A DNA stretch of 64,000 nt from Bacteroidales bacterium (GCA_019416425.1 DXXK01000027.1:22058-86057), one strand, 5' to 3'; shown: positions 35,300 through 44,378, counted from the stretch's first letter. A program made the numbers and translations. The notes: generated from the sequence alone by a model not told the origin.

Positions 35300-35328
35300 A
35301 AAAGCCACGGGTTTCCGTGGCTTTTCTT
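35300..35328. terminator. Bidirectional terminator between polyprenyl synthase gene and rnhB
   Basis: AAAAGCCACGG (35300-35310) pairs perfectly with CCGTGGCTTTT (35315-35325), GTTT loop. T-rich sequence follows on the plus strand, and an A-rich stretch on the left supplies the U-tract for the minus strand. Confidence 0.9.
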
Positions 35329-35353
35329 ATACCTGCGCGGATGGACCGTGGCT

Positions 35354-35962
35354 TTATTTGTATCTGAATGTCAGGCGGTGGTATGGCGTCAGGCCCAGTC
35401 GGGCTATGGCGTCCTTATGCTCGCGCGTGGGGTATCCCATGTTGCGGTCCCAGCCATAGCCGGGGAATTCCTGCGCCAGCCGCGTAATCAGCTCGTCGCG
35501 GTGCGTCTTGGCCAGAATCGACGCCGCGGCTATCGACATGTATCTGCCGTCGCCTTTCACCACCGTGTGCGCCGGGATGTCCATCTGTGTCACCGGATCC
35601 AGATATGGCTTGAACTTGTTTCCGTCCACCAGGATATGCTTAGGCCGGACCCGCAGCGAGTCCAGGGCCCTGTGCATGCCTGTGATTGAGGCGTTCAGGA
35701 TATTGATGCGGTCAATCTCCTCCGGCTTCACCATGCACACGGCCCATGCCACGGCCTGCTCCTCGATGATTGCGCGGAGACGGTCGCGTTCGTGCGCCGT
35801 TAGTTGTTTAGAGTCATTCAGTCCCGGGTCCCGGAAGTCAGGCGGAAGGATTACCGCCGCGCAGCTTACCGGACCGCACAGACATCCGCGTCCCGCCTCG
35901 TCACATCCCGCCTCCTCGATGTCGGCGATCATGTACGGAGCCAGTGCAGGACGCTGTCTCAT
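35354..35962 (-). CDS. rnhB: Ribonuclease HII
   Basis: Removes RNA from RNA/DNA hybrids, including single misincorporated ribonucleotides. The 202-residue protein has the signature GCDEAGRGCLCGPV with the first two acidic residues, HILVDGNKF with the third, and GDGRYMSIAAASILAKTHRD with the fourth and the following lysine. Length is standard. Its ATG overlaps the stop of the PurF-like gene by four bases (ATGA), so the two are translated together. Confidence 0.97.
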   Translation of the reverse strand: MRQRPALAPYMIADIEEAGCDEAGRGCLCGPVSCAAVILPPDFRDPGLNDSKQLTAHERDRLRAIIEEQAVAWAVCMVKPEEIDRINILNASITGMHRALDSLRVRPKHILVDGNKFKPYLDPVTQMDIPAHTVVKGDGRYMSIAAASILAKTHRDELITRLAQEFPGYGWDRNMGYPTREHKDAIARLGLTPYHRLTFRYK

Positions 35963-37416
35963 GCCTCCTCCTTGACTTCTTCCGGATGGTCCTCGCGGTA
36001 GGCGTCGGCCGGGTCATAGCTGGAGCCGTCGAAGCAATGCGTGCAGATACGCTCCTTCGGCAGGCCGATGCTGTCCACCAGGGTCTCAAGCTTGGCGAAT
36101 TTCAGCGAGGTGAGGTTCAGCTGCCTGGCTATCTCCTGCACCATCCGGCAGTAGCAGGGCGAGCCGGTGGTGGCGTATTCCTCAAGCTTGGCGTCATGCC
36201 GTCCCTCGAAGTCCTGTATTATACGGCGCGTGATGAGCTCCAGATCGCTCTTGGAGCTGGTGAAGCCGATGAAGGGACAGCTGTAGACCAGAGGTGGACA
36301 TGAGATGCGGGCATGTACTTCCCTGGCGCCGCACTCGTAGAAGGTGTGTACGTTGTCGCGCAACTGGGTGCCACGGACAATGGAGTCGTCGCAGAACACC
36401 ACGCGCTGGTCCTTCAGGATGGCCTTGTTTGGAATCAGCTTCATCTTGGCCACCAGGTCGCGGCGCGACTGGTTGCTGGGGGTGAAGCTGCGGGGCCATG
36501 TAGGGGTGTATTTCAGCACGGCGCGCTTGTAGGGGATACCGTGGCCGTCGGCGTACCCCAAAGCATGGCCGACGCCGGAGTCAGGGATACCGCAGACGCA
36601 GTCGGCGTCGGTGTCGTCCTCACGGCCCATCATGAAGCCGTTGGTCTCGCGCATGTGCTCGCTGTTGATGCCGTTGTAGTCGCTGGCCGGGAAACCGTAG
36701 TACACCCACAGGAACGAGCAGATCTGCTCGCGGCGTGCGGGGGCCTGCAGAACTTCCAGACCGTCGGCCCGCATACGGACAATCTCGCCCGGACCCACGT
36801 CGCGCAGACGCTCGAAACCTAAGTTCGGACATGCCGATGTCTCCGAGCAGGCCGCGAAGCCGTCCTCGCGCTCGCCGATCACGAGCGGTGTGCGGCCCAG
36901 GTAGTCGCGTGCGCAGATAATGCCGTCCTCCGTCAGGATCAGCATCGAGCACGACCCCTTGATGTTCCTGTAGACCTTGTTGATGCCGTCCACGAAGTCC
37001 TTGCCCATGTTGATGATCAGGGCCACAAGCTCTGTCTGGTTGATGGTGTTGGCGCTCAGCTCGCTGAAGTGCATTCCTTTAGCCAGCAGCTTGTCGGCGA
37101 TCTCGCGGATGTTGTTGATTTTCGCCACCGTCACCACGGCGTATCGGCCAAGGTGCGAATTGACTATGATAGGTTGAGGATCCGTATCGCTGATCACTCC
37201 GATGCCCTGGTTCCCTACGAAACCCTCCAGCTCGTCCTCGAACTTGGCTCGGAAGTAATTGCGCTCAATGCTGTGGATGGAACGTTTGAACCCCTGTTCA
37301 GGGTCGAACGTCACCATACCCGCACGCTTGGTGCCAAGGTGCGAATGGTAATCTGTGCCGTAAAATACGTCATTGACACATGGGCCCCGGGTAATGGAGC
37401 CAAAAAAACCGCCCAT
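35959..37416 (-). CDS. PurF-like phosphoribosyltransferase lacking the glutaminase cysteine
   Basis: A 485-residue paralogue of amidophosphoribosyltransferase. The C-terminal phosphoribosyltransferase domain is intact (VVFCDDSIVRGTQLRD, IPDSGVGHALGYA). Four cysteines that match the [4Fe-4S] ligands of B. subtilis-type PurF are present at 233, 380, 458 and 461 (last two in CTHCFDG). However, the N-terminus reads MGGFFGS where active PurF has an exposed catalytic cysteine before GxFG, and the RGQEGAG loop is replaced by LGTKRAG. The glutaminase half thus looks dead, so the enzyme would need free ammonia or have another role. The start is fixed by a good promoter and the conserved MGGFFG beginning. 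It is coupled to rnhB. A separate complete PurF lies at 22630-24507. Confidence 0.85.
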   Translation of the reverse strand: MGGFFGSITRGPCVNDVFYGTDYHSHLGTKRAGMVTFDPEQGFKRSIHSIERNYFRAKFEDELEGFVGNQGIGVISDTDPQPIIVNSHLGRYAVVTVAKINNIREIADKLLAKGMHFSELSANTINQTELVALIINMGKDFVDGINKVYRNIKGSCSMLILTEDGIICARDYLGRTPLVIGEREDGFAACSETSACPNLGFERLRDVGPGEIVRMRADGLEVLQAPARREQICSFLWVYYGFPASDYNGINSEHMRETNGFMMGREDDTDADCVCGIPDSGVGHALGYADGHGIPYKRAVLKYTPTWPRSFTPSNQSRRDLVAKMKLIPNKAILKDQRVVFCDDSIVRGTQLRDNVHTFYECGAREVHARISCPPLVYSCPFIGFTSSKSDLELITRRIIQDFEGRHDAKLEEYATTGSPCYCRMVQEIARQLNLTSLKFAKLETLVDSIGLPKERICTHCFDGSSYDPADAYREDHPEEVKEEA

Positions 37417-37443
37417 AATCTGATGTTAATACCGTTTGAGTGG

Positions 37444-37473
37444 CAAAATTACAAAAAAATCGTGAAAACCCAA
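37444..37473 (-). promoter_or_regulatory. Promoter of the PurF-like gene and rnhB
   Basis: On the minus strand, TTG (complement of 37471-37473), nineteen bases, TAATTTTG (complement of 37444-37451). The leader is about 24 bases. Confidence 0.8.
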
Positions 37474-37504
37474 TAAAAAAAAGGTGGACCCTCTCGGGTC
37501 CACC
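37474..37504 (-). terminator. Intrinsic terminator of the PUL-2 susCD operon
   Basis: A perfect nine-base stem, GGTGGACCC (37483-37491) with GGGTCCACC (37496-37504) and TCTC loop. Read leftward it is followed by a run of eight T. It lies 30 bases after the susD stop and next to the promoter of the PurF-like gene. Confidence 0.92.
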
Positions 37505-37533
37505 GTCTTTTTCTATGGTCTTGGGTAATATGG

Positions 37534-39561
37534 TTACTGCTTGGCAGCCTCGTCGGCCTCCTGCCATGTGCTCCACATCTCGACGTTGGGATCATATCCG
37601 TCGTAGCCGTAGTTCTGGTAGAGCTGTCCCTTTGCGTTGCCGATGATGGCGTCGTGCGGGATGGGCCAGAACAGGTTGTGCTTGTCCATGCGGTAGTTGA
37701 TCACCAGGCCGGGAACGGCGATCTCGCCCTTATTGTACATCGAGTAGTGGATCAGACGCTGGTACCAGTAGCTGCCGCCTGCGGCATCCGTACCGGACTG
37801 CTTGTCCCAGTTGTCCAGCTTGTAGGTGTTGCCCCACTCGTCGGCGATGCCGGTCATCGCTAAAATCATGGACACGCGGGTCAGCTCGACTTTGCGGAAT
37901 TCCTCAAGGTAAAGCTCACGGGCACGCTCGTTCATGATGTCGCCGATGTTGACGGTGGTGTACATGTTCTGGGCGTTGGCACGCTTGCGGACCTCGTTGA
38001 CGTCGGCGGCTGCACCGGCGGCGTTGCCCTGGTACAGACGTGCCTCGGCACGCAGCAGGTAGGTCTCGGCCAGACGGAACAGGTAGTGGTTGCCGTTGGC
38101 GCCGAGAGATGCGCCCTGGAAGTCGTTGGAGCCCTGGGTATCCAGAGCCTTCTGGTCAACATAGTAGAGTTTGTAGAGCGGCTCGTCGTACCATCCTCTG
38201 ATTGTATCCTGACACAGGATGTCACCCTTGGCAATAACTACTTTGCCCTTTTTGTCCTTGACGTCCTCGGGAGCATAGAGTAATAGTTTCTGACCGTGGT
38301 ACTTGGATTTTGGCTGGTTGTAGGTCTGGTCCTCCATGCGGACCCAGTTGCCCATATCGTGGTTGTGGCGCAGGTCCTGGCAGTCCTCCTTGCCGGTTAC
38401 GGGGTCGTTCCACAGCGGGTGCTGTGACCAGAAGTTGGGACGGAACACGCCGATACCGCGGCCCAGCGAATGCAGCCAGTCGGCCTTGGCATCGTAATTC
38501 TCGTAGTTGAAGGCCATGTTGTTACGCTCCTGTGCGATACCCTTGTTGTCCGGGGTGATGGTCTTGTTGTTGCCGATCACGTTCGGGCCGATGACACGCA
38601 GGATGGGGTATGTCTGGAAGGACTCCTCCGATATGTTGGGCAGACCAAGGATGCACTCGGTGTTGGCGGCGATCATCTTGTTCTCCGGACGGTGCAGGTC
38701 CCAGATCACGTTGCGGGTTACGTTCCAGGTCTGGGGCGAGGCTGTCTTGATGTCCTGGCCGAATGTGGTGCGCATCAGCGCCTTGCCGCTCTGCTCGATC
38801 AGGATTGTGGCCTGGTTCTCGGCCTCCCTGAATTCACCGGCGGCCAGCAGGCACTTGATGTACAGATGGCGGCAGGCCTCCTTGTTCACCATGCCGTAGT
38901 AGGTCATGTCCTTCTGGGCCGGAACCCATTCAACGGCCTGTTTCAGGTCGTTGCAAAGCATCTTCATGATCTCGGCGATCGGGGTGGATTTGTAGTCCTG
39001 CTTGGGCGATGCGGGAAGTTTCGTTACCAGCGGCAGGTTGCCGAACCAGAACGACAGGTTATAGTATGCCCATGCGCGGTGGAAGTAGGCGCGTCCCTTG
39101 TACTCGTTCTTGATGTCCTCGTCCAGGCCTTCCACGTCGTCCACGAAGTTCAGGACGGTATTGGCGGCCTTTACATGGTCCCAGGTGTCGTTCCACATCC
39201 ATAAGATCATGATGCCGTCGTTGAAGTCTTTGGCCATCCATGAGGTTGGGGTGAGGTTGCCGGCGATGTCGGCGACGAATCCACTGCCGGCGTCGGTCTT
39301 GCCGTATATCACCATGTCACCGAACAACTGGTCCGTGAACAGGGGGATGTTGTTGGTGTTATCCGATATGTAGAAGCGGCGCATGTGGCGGTCGGCGTAC
39401 GACATGGCGGAGCGCAGGCCTGACTCGGTGCTGAAGGTGGTGGCGGGCTCGAAGAACGAGAGGGGATCCGGCTTCAGGAACGAATCGGCACATCCCGACA
39501 GCACGGCTGCACACAGTACTGGAGCCGCCAGTTTTGCTATCTTATTATAAATGGTTTTCAT
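37534..39561 (-). CDS. SusD/RagB-family surface glycan-binding lipoprotein (PUL-2)
   Basis: The 675-residue product is longer than the usual 500-600 residues. It has a lipoprotein signal with lipobox cysteine (AAVLSGCADSFL), the SusD N-terminal helix pairs (GRAYFHRAWAYYNLSFWFGN carries the conserved RAxxYxNL core), and the C-terminal LAETYLLRAEARLYQGN helix with ARELYLEEFRKVELTRV. It should bind the PUL-2 glycan at the surface and cap its SusC partner, encoded 17 bases upstream. The operon ends at the terminator just downstream. Confidence 0.95.
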   Translation of the reverse strand: MKTIYNKIAKLAAPVLCAAVLSGCADSFLKPDPLSFFEPATTFSTESGLRSAMSYADRHMRRFYISDNTNNIPLFTDQLFGDMVIYGKTDAGSGFVADIAGNLTPTSWMAKDFNDGIMILWMWNDTWDHVKAANTVLNFVDDVEGLDEDIKNEYKGRAYFHRAWAYYNLSFWFGNLPLVTKLPASPKQDYKSTPIAEIMKMLCNDLKQAVEWVPAQKDMTYYGMVNKEACRHLYIKCLLAAGEFREAENQATILIEQSGKALMRTTFGQDIKTASPQTWNVTRNVIWDLHRPENKMIAANTECILGLPNISEESFQTYPILRVIGPNVIGNNKTITPDNKGIAQERNNMAFNYENYDAKADWLHSLGRGIGVFRPNFWSQHPLWNDPVTGKEDCQDLRHNHDMGNWVRMEDQTYNQPKSKYHGQKLLLYAPEDVKDKKGKVVIAKGDILCQDTIRGWYDEPLYKLYYVDQKALDTQGSNDFQGASLGANGNHYLFRLAETYLLRAEARLYQGNAAGAAADVNEVRKRANAQNMYTTVNIGDIMNERARELYLEEFRKVELTRVSMILAMTGIADEWGNTYKLDNWDKQSGTDAAGGSYWYQRLIHYSMYNKGEIAVPGLVINYRMDKHNLFWPIPHDAIIGNAKGQLYQNYGYDGYDPNVEMWSTWQEADEAAKQ

Positions 39562-39578
39562 TTTGTGCTTTGTTGTGT

Positions 39579-42500
39579 TTAGAATGTTACATTAACACCG
39601 AGGTTGAACGAGCGTACACCCAGCCAGCCGGTTTCGGGATCGCCGTATACCCAGTCCTTGTCGTGGATGGTGAACAGGTTCTTGATGCCGAAAGTGAAGC
39701 GTACCTTCTCCATGGCGGCCTTGCGGGTCCACTTCTGGGGCAGCGTGTAGCCGAACGTCAGGTCGGACAGACGCAGGAAGCTGCGGTTCAGCAGGCGGTT
39801 CACGCCGGTTGCGCCCGTAGGACCTACCGCGCCCAGACGGCCGTAGGTGTTGCTGGGATTCTCGGGAGTCCAGTACTTCTTGTAGTAGGTGTTCATGCCG
39901 TTGGTGATCAGGTCACCGCCGTTGTCGCCGTTCAGATAGGCGCCGTCGCGGCTCTTGTGGCCGATGTAGCTGTAGAACGAGAAGCTGATCATGAAGTCCT
40001 TCCACAGTGTGAAGTCATTGCGCATGCTCAGGTAGATCGGCGGATTGGTCTGGCCCTGGAATGTCTTGTCCTTGTCGTTGTAGACCGGAATGCGTGTGCC
40101 GTCCTCGTTGATGATGTCGTCGTCGGTGTAGACGTTGCGTACCTTCGGGTCACCGGGCTTCTGTCCTACCAGCGCGGCCTGGTCAACTTCGTCTACCTGC
40201 CAGATTCCCTCGACTTCGTAGTCCCAGATGGTGTTGATGGGCTTGCCGATGAACCAGTTGTTTCCGGAGTCGTCCTTCTCGCCGTTGTCGGTGATGGTGC
40301 CGTCGGGGTTCATGACCAGGTCATGCTCGTAGTACAGGTGCTTGATCGTGTTCTTGTTGTACGACAGTGTGAAGTTGGTGGTCCATTCCAGGATGTTGTT
40401 CTGGATGTTCACGGAGTTCAGGCTCAGCTCGATACCGGTGTTGTCCACCTGTCCCAGGTTGGTCGTGATGCTGCTGAATCCGGTGAAGTTGGGCAGACGC
40501 TGGGCCATGATCATGCCGTCGGTCTTCTTGTAGTACCAGTCGATCGAACCGTAGATGCGGTTGTTCAGGAATCCGAAGTCCAGACCGACGTTGTATGCCT
40601 CGGTCTTTTCCCATTCCAGGTTGGGGTTGGCCATGCGGCTCATCATCAGGTATTTGAAGTCGGCGGTAACGTTGCCGTTGGCGTCAAGGTAGTTCATGGT
40701 CTTACCCTGACCGCTGGACAGGTCGGCCAGCGAGCGGTAGGGGTCGCCGATGTCGCGGTTACCGTTCTTACCCCAGCTGAAGCGGAGCTTGCCGGTGTTC
40801 CACCAGTCGGCCGCGGAGCCCATGAACTTCTCGTTAGCGAAGTTCCATGCGACGGCGATCGAGGGGAAGATGGCATGCGGGTGGTTCTGGCCGAACGCCG
40901 AGTAACCGTCGCGGCGTACCGATGCAGTCAGCATATAGCGGTTGTCGAACGCGTAGAATACGCGGGCCAGCAGGGCGTCGGCGCTCTGATGGGTGTCGCT
41001 GGTGCTGAAGGAGGATATCTTCTTGTCGGCACCCTGGGTGTAATGGAATCCGAGCGCATCGGTGGGAGAGATGCCGCGGGCCTCGATCTTGTCGCTCCAG
41101 TAGCGGCGGTCCTCGGCCTCCTGGGCCAGTGTCAGCTGGATGTGGTGCACGTCATTGAACGTGTGGTCCCAGTTGATGGTGTTGTTCAGCGACCAGTCGA
41201 ACCACTTGCCCCATCCACGGTTCACGCCACGGTCATCGGGGTTGGAGTAGGGGAGGTCGGCGCTCATGAAGTAGCGGTCCCAGAAGTACTGGTAACGCGG
41301 CGACACGTTGAACTGGTAGGTGATGCCGAATGGCAGGGTGACGTTGACATAGAACTTGGAGTTCAGGACCATGTAGCCCTTCTCGAAGTCCTCGTAACGC
41401 TGCTTGAAGTTGAAGTCCTCCCAGGTTTTGCCACGGTTCTGGCCGCCCATCGGGAACTGCTTCAGCTCGCCGGTCTCAAGGTCGTAGGGGGTCGCGAAGG
41501 GAGAGTAGCGCAGCTGGTTGGCCTCCCAGTAGTCGCCGCTGGTGGGGTAGGTGGTGTCGCCGTCGGAACGGTGCTGGAAGTTGACGTTGCCGCCCACCTC
41601 GAGCCAGTTGGTAACCTTTCCGCTCATGCGCATGGAGGAGCGGATGGTGTTGTAGTCGTTGCCTTTGATCACACCCTCGTTCTTCATGTAGCCGAAGCTC
41701 ATGTAGTAGTTCATCTTGTCCGTGCCGCCGGACAGGCTTACGTTGTAGTCCTGGTTGATACCGGTGCGGAAACCGTTGTTGTACCAGTCGTAGGTGCGGT
41801 TGTTCACGAAGTTGTCGATCAGGCCGCTCTCCTTGTCGAGGTCGATGCGGCGCCCGAAGATGTCGCGCAGGTCATCGCTCTGATTGGTGGACTGTCCAAT
41901 CCAATCCTCCAGTGTGATGCCGTACTTGTCAAGGTTGGCCTGCGAAGGAAAGTCATAGAAGCCCGGCTTGGCCACAAGATTGCCTTTGTTGTCGCGTGCG
42001 GTGTATGCGCTCCAGTTGCCGTTGTCGTCAACAGCGTATGTGTCACGCTTGTACCAGTCGCTACGGTACTGGGTGTACTCGTCGGCGGTCATGTAGCGCC
42101 GGAAGGCGCTGCGGGTGTTGAAGCCCCAGTTGGCGCTCAGAGATACCGAAGGCTTGCCGGTGTTGGAGCCCTTCTTGGTGGTGACGATGATGACACCGTT
42201 GGCGGCCTTGGCACCGTAGATGGCGGCCGACGAGGAGTCCTTCAGGATGTCGATCTGCTTGATGTCGTTGGGGTTGATCTCGGACAGCTCGCCGTAGAAC
42301 TGCATGCCGTCCATAATGATCAGAGGCGAGGAGCCTGTACCCACGGAGTTCTTGCCACGCAGCTCCATGCTGGGGCTGCTCTTGGCGCTGGGGTCGTAAC
42401 CGATCTGCAGACCCGCCGTGCCGCGCAACAGATCCTGTACGGTCTGAGGGTTGGAGTCGGCGATCTTGTCGGGGTTCACCTGGGTGATGGCGCCGGTCAG

Positions 42501-42857
42501 GTCCTTCTTCTTCATCGAACCGTAACCGATTACCACTACATCCTCCAGCATCTCGTCGTTGGGCTTCAGCTCGACCTTGACGTCGTTGGTGCTTGAGGTC
42601 ACTTTGATTTTCTGGGGTGTGTAACCCACATAGGAGATCAGAAGGGTCTGGCCATCGTTTGCGTTGATGGCGAAGTTGCCGTCGAGGTCGGCGGTGACGC
42701 CGGTCGATGTCCCTTCTACCTGCACGGTCGCGCCGATCAGCGGCTCGCCCGTCTCGTCCACTACGACACCCTTGACGGTGCGTGCGGATGCTGCCATTGC
42801 TCCGAGTCCCAGGAGCTGCATGAACAGCAGACACAGAAGAAATACTTTTCTTTTCAT
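39579..42857 (-). CDS. SusC/RagA-family TonB-dependent outer-membrane transporter (PUL-2)
   Basis: The start is the ATG at 42857; the codon before it is TTG and gives no better signal. The 1092-residue product has a signal peptide (MKRKVFLLCLLFMQ..., ending near AMAASA), a carboxypeptidase-regulatory-like domain (KGVVVDETGEPLIGATVQVE), the EDVVVIGYGSMKKKDLTGA hallmark before the plug, and a beta-barrel ending in NLGVNVTF. It imports fragments captured by SusD. A GH128-like glucanase and hybrid sensor are encoded divergently next door, so a beta-1,3-glucan is the likely cargo. It has a strong promoter but a leader of about 200 bases. Confidence 0.95.
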   Translation of the reverse strand: MKRKVFLLCLLFMQLLGLGAMAASARTVKGVVVDETGEPLIGATVQVEGTSTGVTADLDGNFAINANDGQTLLISYVGYTPQKIKVTSSTNDVKVELKPNDEMLEDVVVIGYGSMKKKDLTGAITQVNPDKIADSNPQTVQDLLRGTAGLQIGYDPSAKSSPSMELRGKNSVGTGSSPLIIMDGMQFYGELSEINPNDIKQIDILKDSSSAAIYGAKAANGVIIVTTKKGSNTGKPSVSLSANWGFNTRSAFRRYMTADEYTQYRSDWYKRDTYAVDDNGNWSAYTARDNKGNLVAKPGFYDFPSQANLDKYGITLEDWIGQSTNQSDDLRDIFGRRIDLDKESGLIDNFVNNRTYDWYNNGFRTGINQDYNVSLSGGTDKMNYYMSFGYMKNEGVIKGNDYNTIRSSMRMSGKVTNWLEVGGNVNFQHRSDGDTTYPTSGDYWEANQLRYSPFATPYDLETGELKQFPMGGQNRGKTWEDFNFKQRYEDFEKGYMVLNSKFYVNVTLPFGITYQFNVSPRYQYFWDRYFMSADLPYSNPDDRGVNRGWGKWFDWSLNNTINWDHTFNDVHHIQLTLAQEAEDRRYWSDKIEARGISPTDALGFHYTQGADKKISSFSTSDTHQSADALLARVFYAFDNRYMLTASVRRDGYSAFGQNHPHAIFPSIAVAWNFANEKFMGSAADWWNTGKLRFSWGKNGNRDIGDPYRSLADLSSGQGKTMNYLDANGNVTADFKYLMMSRMANPNLEWEKTEAYNVGLDFGFLNNRIYGSIDWYYKKTDGMIMAQRLPNFTGFSSITTNLGQVDNTGIELSLNSVNIQNNILEWTTNFTLSYNKNTIKHLYYEHDLVMNPDGTITDNGEKDDSGNNWFIGKPINTIWDYEVEGIWQVDEVDQAALVGQKPGDPKVRNVYTDDDIINEDGTRIPVYNDKDKTFQGQTNPPIYLSMRNDFTLWKDFMISFSFYSYIGHKSRDGAYLNGDNGGDLITNGMNTYYKKYWTPENPSNTYGRLGAVGPTGATGVNRLLNRSFLRLSDLTFGYTLPQKWTRKAAMEKVRFTFGIKNLFTIHDKDWVYGDPETGWLGVRSFNLGVNVTF

Positions 42858-43063
42858 CAATGGAAGGTTAATTATTGTTGTTGTTTATTTCTCATGGCTC
42901 ACGGACGGACACGCCGTCCATGCTTTATATATGGAGTATGGCGGCTGTGACACCGCTGCGCCCCGGTCAGTTCGAGTTCGGTTTTGGGTTGATGTCGGTT
43001 CGTTTTGCCCCGGTATATTATTAAGGAATATACGCGGGAAGTCTCTCATGGGAGTTTCGGGTG

Positions 43064-43094
43064 CAAAGTTAGTATATGTAAAAGAATGTGACAA
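43064..43094 (-). promoter_or_regulatory. Promoter of PUL-2 susCD
   Basis: On the minus strand, TTG (complement of 43092-43094), twenty bases, TAACTTTG (complement of 43064-43071). Transcription should start near 43060, about 200 bases before the susC ATG, leaving room for leader-level control. Confidence 0.75.
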
Positions 43095-43216
43095 TTGTTA
43101 AAATCTGCAAAATCGGGGTAAAAATCGGTCAAATCATGCATCAGGGGGTGTTTTAAGGTATTTTTAACATTGATTTGTTGGATTTAACGAATTGGAGCAA
43201 GGATCTGTACTACCCA

Positions 43217-43261
43217 TCCGACCTGTCTGACCTGTCTGACCAGTCGGACAGGTCGGATTCT
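43217..43261. repeat. Five 9-nt tandem repeat units that also form a 12-bp hairpin
   Basis: Units are TCCGACCTG, TCTGACCTG, TCTGACCAG, TCGGACAGG and TCGGATTCT. ATCCGACCTGTC (43216-43227) also pairs with GACAGGTCGGAT (43247-43258). The same unit family occurs inside the HTCS-2 coding region. Confidence 0.8.
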
Positions 43262-43380
43262 CCCGGAATCAGTATGGTTTCATTCATAATACTCATTATA
43301 AATATGATTCCGTGTCCGATTAGTAATTTTCACACTCGTTTTCGCTTGATTTCCCTATTTTTTTTAATTAGGATTAGCAC

Positions 43381-43388
43381 TAATTTTG
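43381..43388 (+). promoter_or_regulatory. -7 element for the rightward arm of PUL-2
   Basis: TAATTTTG, exact consensus, with only a T-run in place of a -33 TTG, as expected if an activator such as HTCS-2 is needed. The leader would be about 65 bases. Confidence 0.6.
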
Positions 43389-43456
43389 CCCCGTGTTTCG
43401 TGACCTGACATGACAACGATAACCTAATACCACAATAATTAACCAAACAAATCATT

Positions 43457-44362
43457 ATGAAGATTTCTACTATTTTCGCTGCAGCGGCAGTCGTAGCGTT
43501 CGGCATGAGCGCCCAGGCCGCTGAGGAGAACATGTTGCGTGGAGCCCTGGAGGGTGTCACCGGAAACCTGGGCGGCACGGAGTCGCAGCTGGTACAGAAC
43601 GGCTGGCAGCTCTACCAGTGCCACTATCAGTACGTGGACGAAGAGGCTGTCCCCGAGGAGCCCGTAAATGACACGGAGAACTGGCCGGCCAACGTTCGTC
43701 TGGAGGCACAGCTTTCCGAGGGAGACGTGACCATCTCCTTCGACGGCAACGGTGCCACGCTCCGTTGGGACGGAGGCGACGCCCACTGCCGCTGGTACAC
43801 ACTCCCTGTTAACATCGAGAAGACCGGTATCTACGAGTTCAAGATGAGCGGCTGCGAGTGGAACAACTACAACGCCGGCGAGTCCAACTTCAAGGACGGC
43901 AACGACCAGGCATGGGTCAAGCCAATGGGCATCCAGGTGCTGGTAGGTGACAAGCCCGGTATGCAGGGTGTACAGACTCTCCCCTTCACGGAGGTGAGCG
44001 ACGAGGACTTCGCTAATTTCCTGGTATGGCCCGCCGAGGGCGAAGGTAGCTTCTGCGAGATGGAGCACCGCGTTTCGCATGACTACACCATCGAGCTGGA
44101 AATCAAGAAGGCCGGTCAGAACTACATCAGCTTCGTAGGTCCCCATGCAATGTTCTTCATTGGCAACCTGAACCTGAAGCTGCTTCAGGAACGGGACTAC
44201 AGCGGCGTTGCCGAGACATTCACCGACGCCAACATCGTCAGCACCAGCTACTACGGCCTGGACGGCGTTGAGATTGCAAATCCCGCCAAGGGCAGCATCG
44301 TGATCGTCAAGAACATCCTGGACAACGGCAAGGTTTCCGTCGCCAAGAAGGTTGTTCGCTAA
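43457..44362 (+). CDS. Exported protein of PUL-2 with sorting-like tail
   Basis: Not assigned to a known family. The 301-residue product has a signal peptide (ending near SAQAAE, residue 22), then a beta-rich body of about 210 residues with jelly-roll-like features (GDVTISFDGNGATLRWDGG, TLPVNIEKTGIYEFKMSG, NYISFVGPHAMFFIGNLNL), and a C-terminal tail (YYGLDGVEIANPAKGSIVIV) like the sorting tails of other exported proteins here. No catalytic motif is visible. The fold style and its place between susCD and the GH128-like gene suggest a carbohydrate-binding helper. A strong terminator follows, so it may be expressed at a higher level than the enzyme gene. Confidence 0.7.
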   Translation: MKISTIFAAAAVVAFGMSAQAAEENMLRGALEGVTGNLGGTESQLVQNGWQLYQCHYQYVDEEAVPEEPVNDTENWPANVRLEAQLSEGDVTISFDGNGATLRWDGGDAHCRWYTLPVNIEKTGIYEFKMSGCEWNNYNAGESNFKDGNDQAWVKPMGIQVLVGDKPGMQGVQTLPFTEVSDEDFANFLVWPAEGEGSFCEMEHRVSHDYTIELEIKKAGQNYISFVGPHAMFFIGNLNLKLLQERDYSGVAETFTDANIVSTSYYGLDGVEIANPAKGSIVIVKNILDNGKVSVAKKVVR

Positions 44363-44378
44363 TACGTTGACATAGAAG

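Larger units (their letters stand above)
42858..43456. promoter_or_regulatory. Divergent control region of PUL-2
   Basis: About 600 bases without a credible gene. From left to right: a 200-base untranslated leader of susC with a small hairpin (GGACGG 42903-42908 with CCGTCC 42914-42919), the leftward promoter at 43064-43094, an A+T-rich stretch, a 9-nt tandem repeat that can also fold (43217-43261), and the rightward -7 box at 43381-43388. A small open frame at 43175-43408 overlaps the repeat and promoter and looks non-coding. Confidence 0.6.

Noticed and set aside
39534..42596. A 1020-codon open frame on the plus strand opposite susC of PUL-2
   Set aside because: It is a GC-skew shadow of the minus-strand SusC gene: Val/Gly/His-rich low-complexity protein, no family match, while the minus strand gives a complete SusC.
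43175..43408. A 77-codon plus-strand frame in the PUL-2 control region
   Set aside because: It covers the 9-nt repeat and the -7 box, has no start signal and gives a repeat-derived Asp-Leu-Ser product.
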